Shown here: positions 17,622 to 26,339 of the stretch, piece by piece
How positions within the stretch are numbered: the stretch's first letter is position 1
Layout: the number at the start of each line of letters is the position of its first letter
Origin: Paraburkholderia aromaticivorans
GTDB taxonomy: Bacteria > Pseudomonadota > Gammaproteobacteria > Burkholderiales > Burkholderiaceae
NCBI RefSeq assembly: GCF_012689525.1
Contig: NZ_CP051514.1
Coordinates: 1,922,001-1,986,000, forward strand
DNA length: 64,000 bases
Reading direction: 5' to 3'
Position numbers and translations under genes: made by a program
The notes under the pieces: generated by a model
The model's input: only the letters and a program-made list of their open reading frames with translations
What the model was told of the DNA's origin: nothing
The model's database searches: none

Positions 17622-18551
17622 CTATCCCAGCGCAGCAATGTCTGCCGTGTTGAGCAATGCATCAAAAGCCTTCTGAAGGTCCAGACGTTCCGCTGCACTC
17701 CACATCGCCGCCGCGAGCGGCGGCATGGAAGGAGAGTTGCGCGTGATCAGGCCGATCTCACGCGTCAACTCGGGCAGCAATGGCGTTGCGTTGACGCCGG
17801 TTCGTGCGTCGAGCACGCTTAACAGGCTGTGCGGCAGGATGCTGTACAGGCCGGCATGCTGAACGTTCGAATACAACGCTAGCAAAGAATCCGTTTCGAG
17901 CACGACCGTTGGCTGAACGCCGGCCCTGCGAAAAGCCGCGTTGATGACCTGCCGATTCTGCATCGAGGTGCCCAGCAGACAGAACGGTAGTTCGCCGAGC
18001 GCGTCCCAACGATTCACGCCCGGCCGGGCAGGCGAGGAAGGCGGAGAGAGCAGAAAATAACGCTCGCGATACAGAGGAAGAACCGCGAACCCCGCCTGGA
18101 CGCGATCGTCCAGATAGGTGAACCCTATATCGAGTTCATAGTCGTCCAGTTGGCGAAGGATCGTGTCGGCACTGAGCGAGCGCGCCGAGTATCGGATCGA
18201 AGCGTGATCCGAGCGGCACGCGCCCAGCAACAAACCGACGATGGGCATTGTCGTTGGAATGACACCGATGCGTATCGTGCCAGTCAGCCGCACCTGGGCG
18301 GCCGACGCATCCTGCCGCATATGCTCAAGTGTGGCGAGCGTCTGGCGGGCCCATCCGAGTACCCGCTCGCCTTCCTCGGTGAAACCGATGAAACGTCTGC
18401 CACGCCTGACGATGACCAGGCCCAGCTCTGCCTCCAGACTTCGGATCGCCGAGGACAGCGCCGGTTGCGAAACATGGCTCACCTCGGCGGCCTTGGCGAA
18501 GTGCTGCTCCTTCGCAAGCGTAACCAGATAATGAAGTTGACGGATGAACAT
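17622..18551 (-). CDS. LysR-family regulator, probably of formate dehydrogenase
   Basis: This 309-residue protein has an N-terminal winged helix (MFIRQLHYLVTLAKEQHFAK, then VSHVSQPALSSAIRSLEAEL) and a periplasmic-binding-like effector domain from about residue 92. It resembles LysR proteins encoded beside formate dehydrogenases. ATG 18551 follows GGGGAG. It lies 156 bp upstream of fdh on the same strand. A strong dyad 43 bp upstream of its own start suggests autoregulation. Control of fdh is inferred from position only. Confidence 0.85.
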   Translation of the reverse strand: MFIRQLHYLVTLAKEQHFAKAAEVSHVSQPALSSAIRSLEAELGLVIVRRGRRFIGFTEEGERVLGWARQTLATLEHMRQDASAAQVRLTGTIRIGVIPTTMPIVGLLLGACRSDHASIRYSARSLSADTILRQLDDYELDIGFTYLDDRVQAGFAVLPLYRERYFLLSPPSSPARPGVNRWDALGELPFCLLGTSMQNRQVINAAFRRAGVQPTVVLETDSLLALYSNVQHAGLYSILPHSLLSVLDARTGVNATPLLPELTREIGLITRNSPSMPPLAAAMWSAAERLDLQKAFDALLNTADIAALG

Positions 18552-18593
18552 GTGCTCCCCGGATTCCGGCAGATGCGGTTTGCACATGCCAGT

Positions 18594-18621
18594 CTCGTTA
18601 TATCACATGGAATATAGCGAG
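18594..18621. promoter_or_regulatory. 28-bp dyad upstream of the fdh-linked LysR gene
   Basis: CTCGTTATAT and ATATAGCGAG form inverted arms (nine of ten positions pair) separated by 8 bp. Placement between the divergent LysR and ferritin-like genes, and the T-N11-A core geometry, fit a LysR recognition site. Confidence 0.55.
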
Positions 18622-18814
18622 CCCGAATCGCGAAATTTATCGGTTAGCCGCGGATCAATTCTCCAGCGCCATACCTCACGTTGGGTATTGTCGAAGCCAA
18701 TACTGCTGCTGATACAGTCGGTCGACCGGGAAGTTGAATGACTCGCAGAGGATGCGACGCACGGTGGGAAACGAACCGATCCGAACAGGACAATTCACGG
18801 AGGGAGGATGCCGA

Positions 18815-19345
18815 ATGTGCATTGATCACGGCTGCGGAGAACAAGCTTCTCGCGCGATTGAATATTCGCAGGAAACCAGGGCAAGCGTTCTTGCTGCATA
18901 TCACGATGAAATTTGGGGAGAGACAGTATTTCTGAAGCTGGCAGAGCACGCGCCATTCGCGAGCGAGCACGAGAAGCTGATGGTACTCGCACGCCTCGAA
19001 AGTGAAACAAGAGCAAGGCTGAAGGTGTTGCTTGCTCGTTGGGGAATGTCCACGGACGAACCGGATGGCAAGCGGCAAGAGGGTATTGAGCGCGCAAAGG
19101 CGTACTGTGCCATGAGCTGGCTGGAATTCGCAGCCGCCTTTGCAAGGGAACTGCCTCCGTACGTGGCCCGATACCGCCTCCTGGCGGAAAGCGCAGCAGG
19201 CGCCGACAAACCTGTGCTTCGCTGGCTATATGAGCACGAACGCGTGCTACTCGAATTTTTCAGATGTGAGAGCGGCGGTGAGAGTACGCGGTCTCTAGCG
19301 CAGGTTACGGCTCTGATGGAGGCGGCCTCAAAGCAATGCCCTTAG
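18815..19345 (+). CDS. Ferritin-like four-helix protein of unknown function
   Basis: This 176-residue soluble, helical protein begins MCIDHGCGEQ. It carries a pattern suggestive of a ferritin-like di-metal site: YHDEIWGETVFLKLAEHAPF near residues 27-46, then LARLESETRARLKVLL. The C-terminal part has further helices with RWLYEHERVLLEFFRCESGG. Spacing of Glu and His in the first helix recalls ExxH sites, but I cannot confirm a matching pair. ATG 18815 is chosen over 18734 because GGAGGA lies just upstream. It is divergent from the LysR regulator. Function is not assigned. Confidence 0.6.
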   Translation: MCIDHGCGEQASRAIEYSQETRASVLAAYHDEIWGETVFLKLAEHAPFASEHEKLMVLARLESETRARLKVLLARWGMSTDEPDGKRQEGIERAKAYCAMSWLEFAAAFARELPPYVARYRLLAESAAGADKPVLRWLYEHERVLLEFFRCESGGESTRSLAQVTALMEAASKQCP

Positions 19346-19830
19346 ATCAACATCCGGGTGTGAAAAAAACACGACGAAAAAGGCGACAGGAACCGCCCAA
19401 TGAGGGGGTAGACGAAGACCTACTCCCTTCGCGATAAGAGGGGTATTCGCCAGCATAGGCAAGCGGTAGGGGCAACTCGAGGCGCGATTGAGCGCGAACC
19501 CCGACATACGCGTCGAATGGCCGCCAGACTTCGAATGACGACGCCTTCCCAATTGGCGAACACATTCTTTTCCTTTGTCGCTTCTCGATGCGGTCATCCT
19601 ATGCTGCATCGCATTTGTCGAGTCACTGGCTCATAGCGCTCCGCCCGCTCCCTTGCTCAGCCATTTCTCGCGTGTGACGCTGATGTCGTCCTGTTTGGCC
19701 AGTGTGAGGCGGTCGCTTCATCAATGTCGCTCTAGCCACTCAGTATCCGACGGTTTGCGCATGGAAGCGCGTGAAACTCGCCATCTATCTGGCAAGACTT
19801 CAGCAAGACAAGACAAGGGAATATCAGATA
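19346..19830. other. Intergenic stretch upstream of the porin gene
   Basis: About 485 bp with only shadow-like open frames on both strands. The last 60 bp are AT-richer and precede the porin ATG with a weak purine run. No RNA gene or repeat was recognised. Confidence 0.4.
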
Positions 19831-20973
19831 ATGAAAAAACTGAATGCCGCAGCACTGTCCGGCGTAGCCCTCGCGTTCGCGAGCGCCCCGATTACCAGCC
19901 AGGCTCAAAGCAGCGTAACGCTGTATGGGATCGTCGATGCCGGCGTCACCTATGTGAGCAATACCGGCGGTTCGCACGTCGTCAAATTCGACGACGGCAT
20001 TTCATATGGCAACCGCTGGGGCATCAAGGGTACTGAAGATCTCGGCGGCGGCTTGTCCGCAGTATTCACGCTGGAAAGCGGATTCCATCTCGGTAACGGC
20101 ACGCTCGGCTTCGGCGGTGCGGAGTTCGGCCGTCAGGCCTATGTTGGGTTGGCGACTTCGTGGGGCACCTTGTCGTTCGGCAATCAGCTCGATATGACCG
20201 AGGAAATGGTATTCGCGTACAACATTTCGGCATGGGGCAGTGGCTACGCGATTCATCAGGGCGATTTCGACCGCTTCAATGGTGATCGTCTGCCAAATTC
20301 GGTGAAATTCCTTTCGAATGAGTTTGGCGGCTTCATGTTCGGCGGTATGTATTCATTCGGCAATCAGGCGGGGAATTTCCATCAGAACAGCGCGTACAGC
20401 GTGGGCGCGCACTATGCCCACGGCGCGTTCACGATGGGCGCTGCGTACACCCAGTTGAACAATCCCTTCGGCATCTATGCGTTCGATCCGTATGCGATGA
20501 TTGGCACGAGCACGTTCCTCGGCCGGCCGACGATCAGCGTCGATCCAGCGACAGGCGCGATCACCGATCTCTATGCGAGTAGCCCGTTCGCGGTGGACAA
20601 GCAAGGCACGTTCGGTGTGGGCGCGAGCTATGCGATCGGCACGGTCACGTTGAACGGCAACTATACGTATACGACGATTAAGGCATTCGGTAACTCATCG
20701 CACATGCAGGTCGGCGAGGGCGGCGCGATCTGGCAGGTGACACCGGCATTCAGCGCGATCGGTGGCTATCAGTACACGTCGTTCGAAGGGCATCACTGGA
20801 ACCAGGGCACGCTGGGGCTACATTATCTGCTGTCCAAGCGTACCGACGTGTATGTGTCAGGAGACTACCTTAAGGCGTCGAGCGGTGTGAACGCCGTGAT
20901 CGGCTACAGCTTTACGCCGTCCACGACAACGACTCAGGCCGATGTGCGGATAGGGATGCGGCATTCGTTCTGA
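19831..20973 (+). CDS. Outer-membrane trimeric porin (Omp32/OpcP type)
   Basis: This 380-residue beta-barrel porin has a signal peptide (MKKLNAAALSGVALAFASAP, cleavage after SQA or AQ at about 25). The mature start SSVTLYGIVDAG, the strand NRWGIKGTEDLGGGLSAVFT and the terminal GMRHSF with C-terminal Phe are the classic betaproteobacterial set. ATG 19831 is chosen because the signal peptide starts there. Such porins pass small hydrophilic, often anionic, solutes. It stands alone; no operon partner is evident. Confidence 0.92.
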   Translation: MKKLNAAALSGVALAFASAPITSQAQSSVTLYGIVDAGVTYVSNTGGSHVVKFDDGISYGNRWGIKGTEDLGGGLSAVFTLESGFHLGNGTLGFGGAEFGRQAYVGLATSWGTLSFGNQLDMTEEMVFAYNISAWGSGYAIHQGDFDRFNGDRLPNSVKFLSNEFGGFMFGGMYSFGNQAGNFHQNSAYSVGAHYAHGAFTMGAAYTQLNNPFGIYAFDPYAMIGTSTFLGRPTISVDPATGAITDLYASSPFAVDKQGTFGVGASYAIGTVTLNGNYTYTTIKAFGNSSHMQVGEGGAIWQVTPAFSAIGGYQYTSFEGHHWNQGTLGLHYLLSKRTDVYVSGDYLKASSGVNAVIGYSFTPSTTTTQADVRIGMRHSF

Positions 20974-21058
20974 ACGGTATTATCGTCAAGGTCCGGAATA
21001 GGGTGTCTGGCGTTTCTCGCGCAGAAGACATCTTCGTACCTGCAATAGGGCGGTTGCC

Positions 21059-22105
21059 ATGACTATCGACGCTGGACCGTTTGCCACTGAACTGACCTTG
21101 GCGCTGGGTTGCCGGCACCCTATCATCTCGGCTGGAATGGGAGGGCCGGCACGCGCTGAACTTGCTGCGGCCGTTTCGAAAGCGGGTGGGTTCGGCTTGC
21201 TCGGCATGGTTCGCGAGCTACCTGAGTTGATCGAGCGTGAAATTGCCGCAGTGCGGGCCGTGACGGATCTTCCGTTCGGCGTGAATCTCATTCCGTCCGC
21301 GACAGAACCGACGCTCTTTGCCGCGGAGCTTGACGCGTGCCTGGCGGCACGTGTGCCGGCGCTGTGCTTCTTCTGGGACGTGGTGCCCGAAGCGATACGG
21401 CGAGCCAAGGACGCCGGCGCGATCGTGCTGTATCAGGTTGGCTCCGTTGACGACGCGCTAGCCGCCGCGAAGGCCGGCGCGGATGTGATCATCGCTCAGG
21501 GTATCGAGGCCGGCGGCCACGTGCGCGGACGTACCGGCATTCTGACGTTGCTGCCTGAGGTCATACGGCATGTGCGCGTCCCGGTAGTCGCATCCGGTGG
21601 GTTTGCGACCGGAGGAGGGTTGATTGCCACCCTCGCGCTTGGCGCCTCGGGAATTCATTGCGGGACTCTTTTTCTTGCCTCGCATGAATCGTTTGCGCAC
21701 GCTTATCACAAGCAGCGCATTCTCGATGCCCGGGCTGGGGATACGGTGTACAACGACCTCTTCGCGATCAATTGGCCACCGCATTCCCCGGTCCGTGTGC
21801 TGGTAAATAGCGTGACGCAAGAAGCGGCGGACCATTTGTTCGGCAATCATCCAGACACGCTACCGCGCGAAGTGATCGCGCATGACGATGGACGGCCAAT
21901 CTACAAGTTCAGCACCGATTCGCCATTGCGCAGTACCACGGGCGACGTTGAGAAGATGGCGCTATTTGCAGGGGAATCAGCCGCTCTCGTGAATGCGAGC
22001 ACGTCGGCGGCCGAGGTGATCGAGCGCCTCTTGGATGAGGCGCTCAATGCGTCGAACCGAGTCAGGCTGGTAGGCGAGGGTGGGCGTCGAAACGGTCAGC
22101 AGTGA
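21059..22105 (+). CDS. Nitronate monooxygenase (2-nitropropane dioxygenase family)
   Basis: This 348-residue FMN TIM-barrel protein has PIISAGMGGPARAELAAAVS at the N-terminus and the catalytic-histidine segment AQGIEAGGHVRG near residue 150. VVASGGFATGGGL forms the FMN phosphate loop. The family oxidises alkyl nitronates or propionate-3-nitronate and often acts in detoxification. Some homologues are enoyl reductases, but the EAGGH motif supports the monooxygenase. It follows the porin by 85 bp and may share its transcript. Confidence 0.82.
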   Translation: MTIDAGPFATELTLALGCRHPIISAGMGGPARAELAAAVSKAGGFGLLGMVRELPELIEREIAAVRAVTDLPFGVNLIPSATEPTLFAAELDACLAARVPALCFFWDVVPEAIRRAKDAGAIVLYQVGSVDDALAAAKAGADVIIAQGIEAGGHVRGRTGILTLLPEVIRHVRVPVVASGGFATGGGLIATLALGASGIHCGTLFLASHESFAHAYHKQRILDARAGDTVYNDLFAINWPPHSPVRVLVNSVTQEAADHLFGNHPDTLPREVIAHDDGRPIYKFSTDSPLRSTTGDVEKMALFAGESAALVNASTSAAEVIERLLDEALNASNRVRLVGEGGRRNGQQ

Positions 22106-22635
22106 GTCCTGGCGAGTTGCCGAACGTGGCGTCCCGATTGCTGGCAGATTGTCGCGTGCCGCAGAGCAGCTTCAGAGTGCTTTGCATGTCGTGTGATGCA
22201 ACGGGCGCTCGTCGAACCTGTCGTTTACCCCGGATGCAGTGACGACTTCCTAGGCCTGTTACGGGGTGGAGCATGGCTTCATGTTGCTCTGCGACATACC
22301 GGCAACCGCACATCAAGCACATGCGCGCACGACCACGCTATTGACCTGTGCGTCTCTCCTTGTCATCGAAAGCCATTCGACTGGTGCGCCCGGCCAGGAC
22401 TCGCGTGGGCCGCATTGGCAAGTAGCGAGGCAACGTCGGCCGACCTTCCCCTTGTGTGCTTTTTACTGGCTGCACACCGCGACGCGAACCACCCTTGGCG
22501 CGTTGCAACTTGCCGTGCTGCATCAACGGGCTTCGTTCGAGTCGATCCGCGTCTACCCACACAAAGCATATTGACAAGAAAGTGCCTCCGCACGCTAAAT
22601 ACCACGGAGAAACTTTGTTGCCGAAAGGGAATCTA
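22106..22635. other. Intergenic stretch before the amine-permease cluster
   Basis: Around 530 bp with no credible gene; the longest frame (22193-22639) has cysteine- and arginine-rich shadow composition. It separates the accessory left part from the methylotrophy island. Confidence 0.45.
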
Positions 22636-22665
22636 TTGACGTCATTTAGCGAAGCCCCGTATTAG
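22636..22665 (+). promoter_or_regulatory. Candidate promoter of the permease/methylotrophy operon
   Basis: TTGACG (22636-22641) and TATTAG (22660-22665) are separated by 18 bp, about 67 bp upstream of the first gene of the cluster. A GCCGGC-ACAT-GCCGGC hairpin (about 22694-22709) lies in the leader. Suggestive only. Confidence 0.4.
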
Positions 22666-22731
22666 CTTGTCTGTCTGCCCGAACTACCCACACCGCCGGC
22701 ACATGCCGGCACGACCGAGGAGGGTTTGAAG

Positions 22732-23061
22732 ATGGAACACGGAATGCAAAAGCGCATCGATCGAATGTTTACCCGAGATCGCCGGATGGCATGCGTCGCT
22801 TTGCTGCTGCTATGGGTCACGCTCGGTTACGTCTACATTGCAGTGACTGCGTCCGCGACGGATCCGGCTGTGCGGATTGCGCTTTCGATCGGCGTGACGG
22901 GCGTGCTGGTGTTCAATACCGCTTCGATTCTGGCGATGATCCGGCATTACAAGGACGACAAGAATCATATCTACGGTCTCGACATTCGCCACCTCGATGA
23001 AAATCGTGCGCGCAAAGCCGAACTCGTTTCAGCCCAGGATGAGGTCCTCGCGCAGCCCTGA
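22732..23061 (+). CDS. Small two-helix membrane protein of the APC-permease cluster
   Basis: This 109-residue protein has a basic N-terminus and two membrane helices (about 19-40, CVALLLLWVTLGYVYIAVTA; about 50-70, IALSIGVTGVLVFNTASILA). A charged C-terminal tail follows (HYKDDKNHIYGLDIRHLDEN). No known family is recognised. ATG 22732 follows GAGGAGGG. It is the first gene of a six-gene run that ends in front of purU; the close spacing suggests that it is an accessory subunit of the permease. Confidence 0.75.
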   Translation: MEHGMQKRIDRMFTRDRRMACVALLLLWVTLGYVYIAVTASATDPAVRIALSIGVTGVLVFNTASILAMIRHYKDDKNHIYGLDIRHLDENRARKAELVSAQDEVLAQP

Positions 23062-23115
23062 GGTGAAGCATCTCTGCAGTGCCCCTAAAGCACCCATCCA
23101 CGAGGAAAGCGTCCC

Positions 23116-23496
23116 ATGGCAGCCGAATACGTTCCCCCCGTGCAGAAAGGTTTCGGCCAGTTGGTCGACAGCCTGTTTCTGCTTGTGCTCGTGTATTGCA
23201 GCTTACTCGCGCCGCTCCTTCTGAAAGCGCCGGAGAAACAGCCCGAGGCTTCGGCAGCGAAGACCCAGGTGTCCTGGCGGGAGCTAGGCCAGAACCCGAC
23301 GATGCAGGCGCAGTGGCAAAAGCTCGGCTACGACAGTGAGCAAGCCAAGCCGATCATCACGAGCAAGTTCGACTATCAGATCGAACCGGCCTCGTTAATC
23401 GTGACGGTTCTCGTCATTGCCGGCTATTTCGGCTTCGTCCTGTTTGTGTCCGACCGGCAGTACCGGCAGGTCATCGCTGAAAAATTTTCGGAGTGA
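23116..23496 (+). CDS. Small two-helix membrane protein of the APC-permease cluster
   Basis: This 126-residue protein has one helix near residues 18-38 (LFLLVLVYCSLLAPLLL) and a second at about 92-112 (ASLIVTVLVIAGYFGFVLFV). They are separated by a hydrophilic loop with TQVSWRELGQNPTMQAQWQK. The loop would face the periplasm if both termini are cytoplasmic. I know no named family. It follows the preceding small protein by 54 bp and precedes a 46-residue one-helix protein by 4 bp. Confidence 0.75.
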   Translation: MAAEYVPPVQKGFGQLVDSLFLLVLVYCSLLAPLLLKAPEKQPEASAAKTQVSWRELGQNPTMQAQWQKLGYDSEQAKPIITSKFDYQIEPASLIVTVLVIAGYFGFVLFVSDRQYRQVIAEKFSE

Positions 23497-23500
23497 ACCG

Positions 23501-23641
23501 ATGAATTTCTGGCAACTGTTGAGTCATGCCGCGTGGGGCCTGTCGATCCTGCTGTTCCTGTGGATTCTGATCGATGCGCTCAAGGTCCGTCGCCAATACA
23601 ACGACGACTTCCTGATGAGTTCAACCGAAGGAAAGGAATAG
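23501..23641 (+). CDS. 46-residue single-helix membrane peptide
   Basis: A very short gene, MNFWQLLSHAAWGLSILLFL and onward, with one membrane helix (about residues 10-27) and a charged C-terminus. It starts 4 bp after the previous stop and ends 54 bp before the permease gene. Its conserved-looking composition and tight packing argue for a real small subunit, similar in kind to the tiny accessory subunits of some solute symporters. No named family is recognised. Confidence 0.65.
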   Translation: MNFWQLLSHAAWGLSILLFLWILIDALKVRRQYNDDFLMSSTEGKE

Positions 23642-23695
23642 CAGCGCGATTGCGCTCAACCCGTTCGAGACGTTCAAGACGTTCAGGAGCAACTC

Positions 23696-25090
23696 ATGAG
23701 TGACACCGCGGTAACAGGACAGCCAGGCGAGCGAATCGCGTTGCTGAAAGTGCTTGGGCCGATTCATGTATGGGCGCTCGGCGTCGGTATCGTACTGGTC
23801 GGCGAATTCATGGGATGGAATTTTTCTGTCGCCAAAGGCGGCGCGTATGGTTCGCTGATCGCGTGCTGGATCATCGGCCTGCTCTATACCTGTGTAGCGA
23901 TGATCGATTCCGAAGTGACCTCGACGGTCGCTGCGGCGGGCGGCCAGTACACGCAGGCGAAACACATCATCGGACCGCTGATGGCGTTCAATGTCGGCCT
24001 GTATCTCGTCATGGCCTACACCATGCTTGAGGCAGCCGATGCGCTGGTGGTCGGCGACCTGATCAAGGCTGTCGCCGCCGATTCGGGTTTCCCGGGTCTG
24101 GATTCGCGACCGTTCGCACTTGTCACCATTGCGTTTCTGGCGTGGCTGAATTACCGCGGGGTGTTTGTCACGCTGACGGTCAATTTCGTCATCACGGCGG
24201 TCGCATTCGTCGCTATCGTGGTGCTGTTTTTTGGCGTGCAGCCCTGGAACCCCGGGCATACGCTGCTGCATCACGAATTGCTGACGCCGTTGCCTTATGG
24301 ATGGCTGGGCGTGGTGGCCGCGTTGCAGTTCGGCATGTGGTATTACCTCGGTATCGAAGGCACCTGTCAGGCGGCGGAGGAAGTGCGCTCGGCCGGTCGA
24401 TCGATTCCGCTTGGCACGATGTGCGGGATGATCACGCTACTGGTCGCCGCCGCGATGACCTGGTACATCGCGAGCGGACTGATGCCGTGGGAATACCTCG
24501 GTCAAGCCGTGACACCGCTATACGACGCTGCGCGCCTGTCGGGCAGTAAGGGTTTGCAAACGCTGCTGTTCGTGGGCACGCTGTTCTCCGCCGTCGCGTC
24601 GGCCAACGGCTGCATCAACGACGCATCGCGCGCGTGGTTTTCGATGTCGCGCGATCGCTACATGCCGATGTGGTTCGGCGCCGTGCACCCGCGCTATCGC
24701 ACGCCCTACCGCGCGATTATCTTTCTTGTGCCGATTGCGATTTCGTTTGCCTTCACGGGCTTACTGGACCAGGTGATCACGTTTTCGATCCTCTCAGGCC
24801 TGCTCGGCTACACGTTCATGTCGATCAATATCGTCAAGTTCCGCCGGCAATGGCCGATTGGCAGCATCAACCGGGGCTATGTCCATCCGTTTCACCCGAT
24901 TCCGGCGATTGTGCTGCTGGTCCTGTGCGTAGCGACCTACTTCGCGACTTACCTGGGCTATGGCGCATCGCTGCTGTCGATCATGGCGTTCTACATCGTC
25001 GCTTCCATCTGGTTCGCATTGCATCGCTATAAATTCGTCAAACGTGGGGATCAATTCACGATGGACTGGCCCCGGCCGAAAAATTACTGA
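23696..25090 (+). CDS. APC-superfamily amino acid/amine permease
   Basis: This 464-residue protein has about 12 membrane helices. The first helix (HVWALGVGIVLVGEFMGWNF) has the unwound glycine-rich region of APC carriers. SVAKGGAYGSLIACWIIGLL and MWYYLGIEGTCQAAEEVRSA are typical of the ethanolamine-permease-like branch. The gene lies inside a run with three small membrane proteins upstream and two unknown proteins downstream, directly before purU and the N-methylglutamate genes. The likely substrate is therefore an alkylamine, N-methyl amino acid or similar C1-nitrogen compound; this is inference from context. GGAG precedes ATG 23696. Confidence 0.85.
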   Translation: MSDTAVTGQPGERIALLKVLGPIHVWALGVGIVLVGEFMGWNFSVAKGGAYGSLIACWIIGLLYTCVAMIDSEVTSTVAAAGGQYTQAKHIIGPLMAFNVGLYLVMAYTMLEAADALVVGDLIKAVAADSGFPGLDSRPFALVTIAFLAWLNYRGVFVTLTVNFVITAVAFVAIVVLFFGVQPWNPGHTLLHHELLTPLPYGWLGVVAALQFGMWYYLGIEGTCQAAEEVRSAGRSIPLGTMCGMITLLVAAAMTWYIASGLMPWEYLGQAVTPLYDAARLSGSKGLQTLLFVGTLFSAVASANGCINDASRAWFSMSRDRYMPMWFGAVHPRYRTPYRAIIFLVPIAISFAFTGLLDQVITFSILSGLLGYTFMSINIVKFRRQWPIGSINRGYVHPFHPIPAIVLLVLCVATYFATYLGYGASLLSIMAFYIVASIWFALHRYKFVKRGDQFTMDWPRPKNY

Positions 25091-25152
25091 TACCGGGACG
25101 GCGCCGCTGCGACTGTGGAAGAAGTGGCGCCGCAGGAACGGAGTGTCACACC

Positions 25153-25830
25153 ATGCACCTCGCCGGCACCGTCTTGGCCGCGCTGTTCGTCATTGCACTC
25201 GGATTCATCTACTGGCGCGACCGGAACGCGCTGAAAGAACGGCGTCTCAAGCTGTTTGAAGCGTGTCTCGCGCTATTCGACAATTACCAGCTGACCCAGG
25301 ATGCCGTGAATTTCCCGGTACTCACGGGGTCGTACGGCGGATTCGAGGTCCGCATCGAACCCTTGGCCGATCACGTGGTTTTTCGCAAGATTCCTTCGTT
25401 GTGGCTGCTTGTCACCGTCAAACACGCATTGCCGGTGGAAGGTACGTTCGACCTGCTTGCACGTGCACAAAACGTCGAGTTCTACTCGCCTGCGGATAGT
25501 CTCCAGGTGCGCATCGCCACGCCGGATGCATGGCCCCGCCATACGACGCTCAGAGCTGACCGTTCCGCCGCTGAATTGCCCATGAAGCTACTGGATCCGC
25601 ATGTGAGGGTGCTCTTTGGCGATCCTCGGTCGAAGGAACTGGTCGTCACGCGGCGTGGCGTAAGAATCGTCTATCAGGCGCACAGCGGGGATCGCAGTGA
25701 ATATCTGGTGATGCGTTCCGCGGCGTTTCGCGAGGCGCACGTGCCAGCGGCGCTGCTCAGGTCGCTGCTCGATCAGGCCGTAGCCATGTGCGTCGATCTT
25801 GCGGCAGGAGGTGCTCATGCGCGTGGGTAA
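25153..25830 (+). CDS. Membrane-anchored hypothetical protein of the permease cluster
   Basis: This 225-residue protein has an N-terminal membrane anchor (MHLAGTVLAALFVIALGFIY). A soluble domain of mixed beta/alpha character follows, with the stretches PVLTGSYGGFEVRIEPLADH and SLWLLVTVKHALPVEGTFDL. Family unknown to me. The gene overlaps the next by 14 bp, so the two are translationally coupled. Conserved placement beside an amine permease suggests an assembly or sensing role, but nothing in the sequence proves it. Confidence 0.7.
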   Translation: MHLAGTVLAALFVIALGFIYWRDRNALKERRLKLFEACLALFDNYQLTQDAVNFPVLTGSYGGFEVRIEPLADHVVFRKIPSLWLLVTVKHALPVEGTFDLLARAQNVEFYSPADSLQVRIATPDAWPRHTTLRADRSAAELPMKLLDPHVRVLFGDPRSKELVVTRRGVRIVYQAHSGDRSEYLVMRSAAFREAHVPAALLRSLLDQAVAMCVDLAAGGAHARG

Positions 25831-26188
25831 ATCGACGCCACCTTCCGCCCGCCGCGATGGGTCGAATCCGGAACCCAAGTCCGGACAGAATGCGGCGGCG
25901 CCGCGCCCGCGGCGCCCCTTGCATCCGTACCTCGTGCTGGCTGCCGCCGTGATCCTGCCGGGTGGCGGCCAGGTGCTCAACCGGATGCCCACGCGCGGGC
26001 TGATCATGATTTTCTTCATGCTCTCCCTCGGAATCGTCACGATGGAACTCGCCGCGCCGGGACGATCGTTCATCGGCCGGCACGCGGGCGGTCTCTTCGT
26101 CTATGCGATCGCCGTGATGGATGCCTACATGACCGCCCGCTATCGGTGGGAGCTGTTCAGACAACGTCGGCTCGCATCCTCGCTTTAG
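25817..26188 (+). CDS. TM2-like small membrane protein of the permease cluster
   Basis: This 123-residue protein has a basic, proline-rich N-terminal 35 residues. Three hydrophobic segments follow, including YLVLAAAVILPGGGQVLNRM. The P-G-G-G-Q-x-x-N-R run resembles the turn in TM2-domain/DUF5683 proteins. ATG 25817 has GGAGG upstream and is read in another frame inside the end of the previous gene. It closes the six-gene membrane cluster; purU starts 151 bp later. Function unknown. Confidence 0.7.
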   Translation: MRVGKSTPPSARRDGSNPEPKSGQNAAAPRPRRPLHPYLVLAAAVILPGGGQVLNRMPTRGLIMIFFMLSLGIVTMELAAPGRSFIGRHAGGLFVYAIAVMDAYMTARYRWELFRQRRLASSL

Positions 26189-26339
26189 CGCGAACGCTTC
26201 GCCTTGAGCCGAACCCTATCTCCAAGGTGGTACTCATAAGGTGTTTCTTGATAGGAAATAAAGTTTATCTGTATTGACCTGTCGTTTTTTCATGGTTACT
26301 CTGAATCAACATTTATTCCTACTGAGAACTGGACCCCAC

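Noticed and set aside
22193..22639. 148-codon open frame before the permease cluster
   Set aside because: Cys/Arg-rich composition and no ribosome-binding site; treated as chance.
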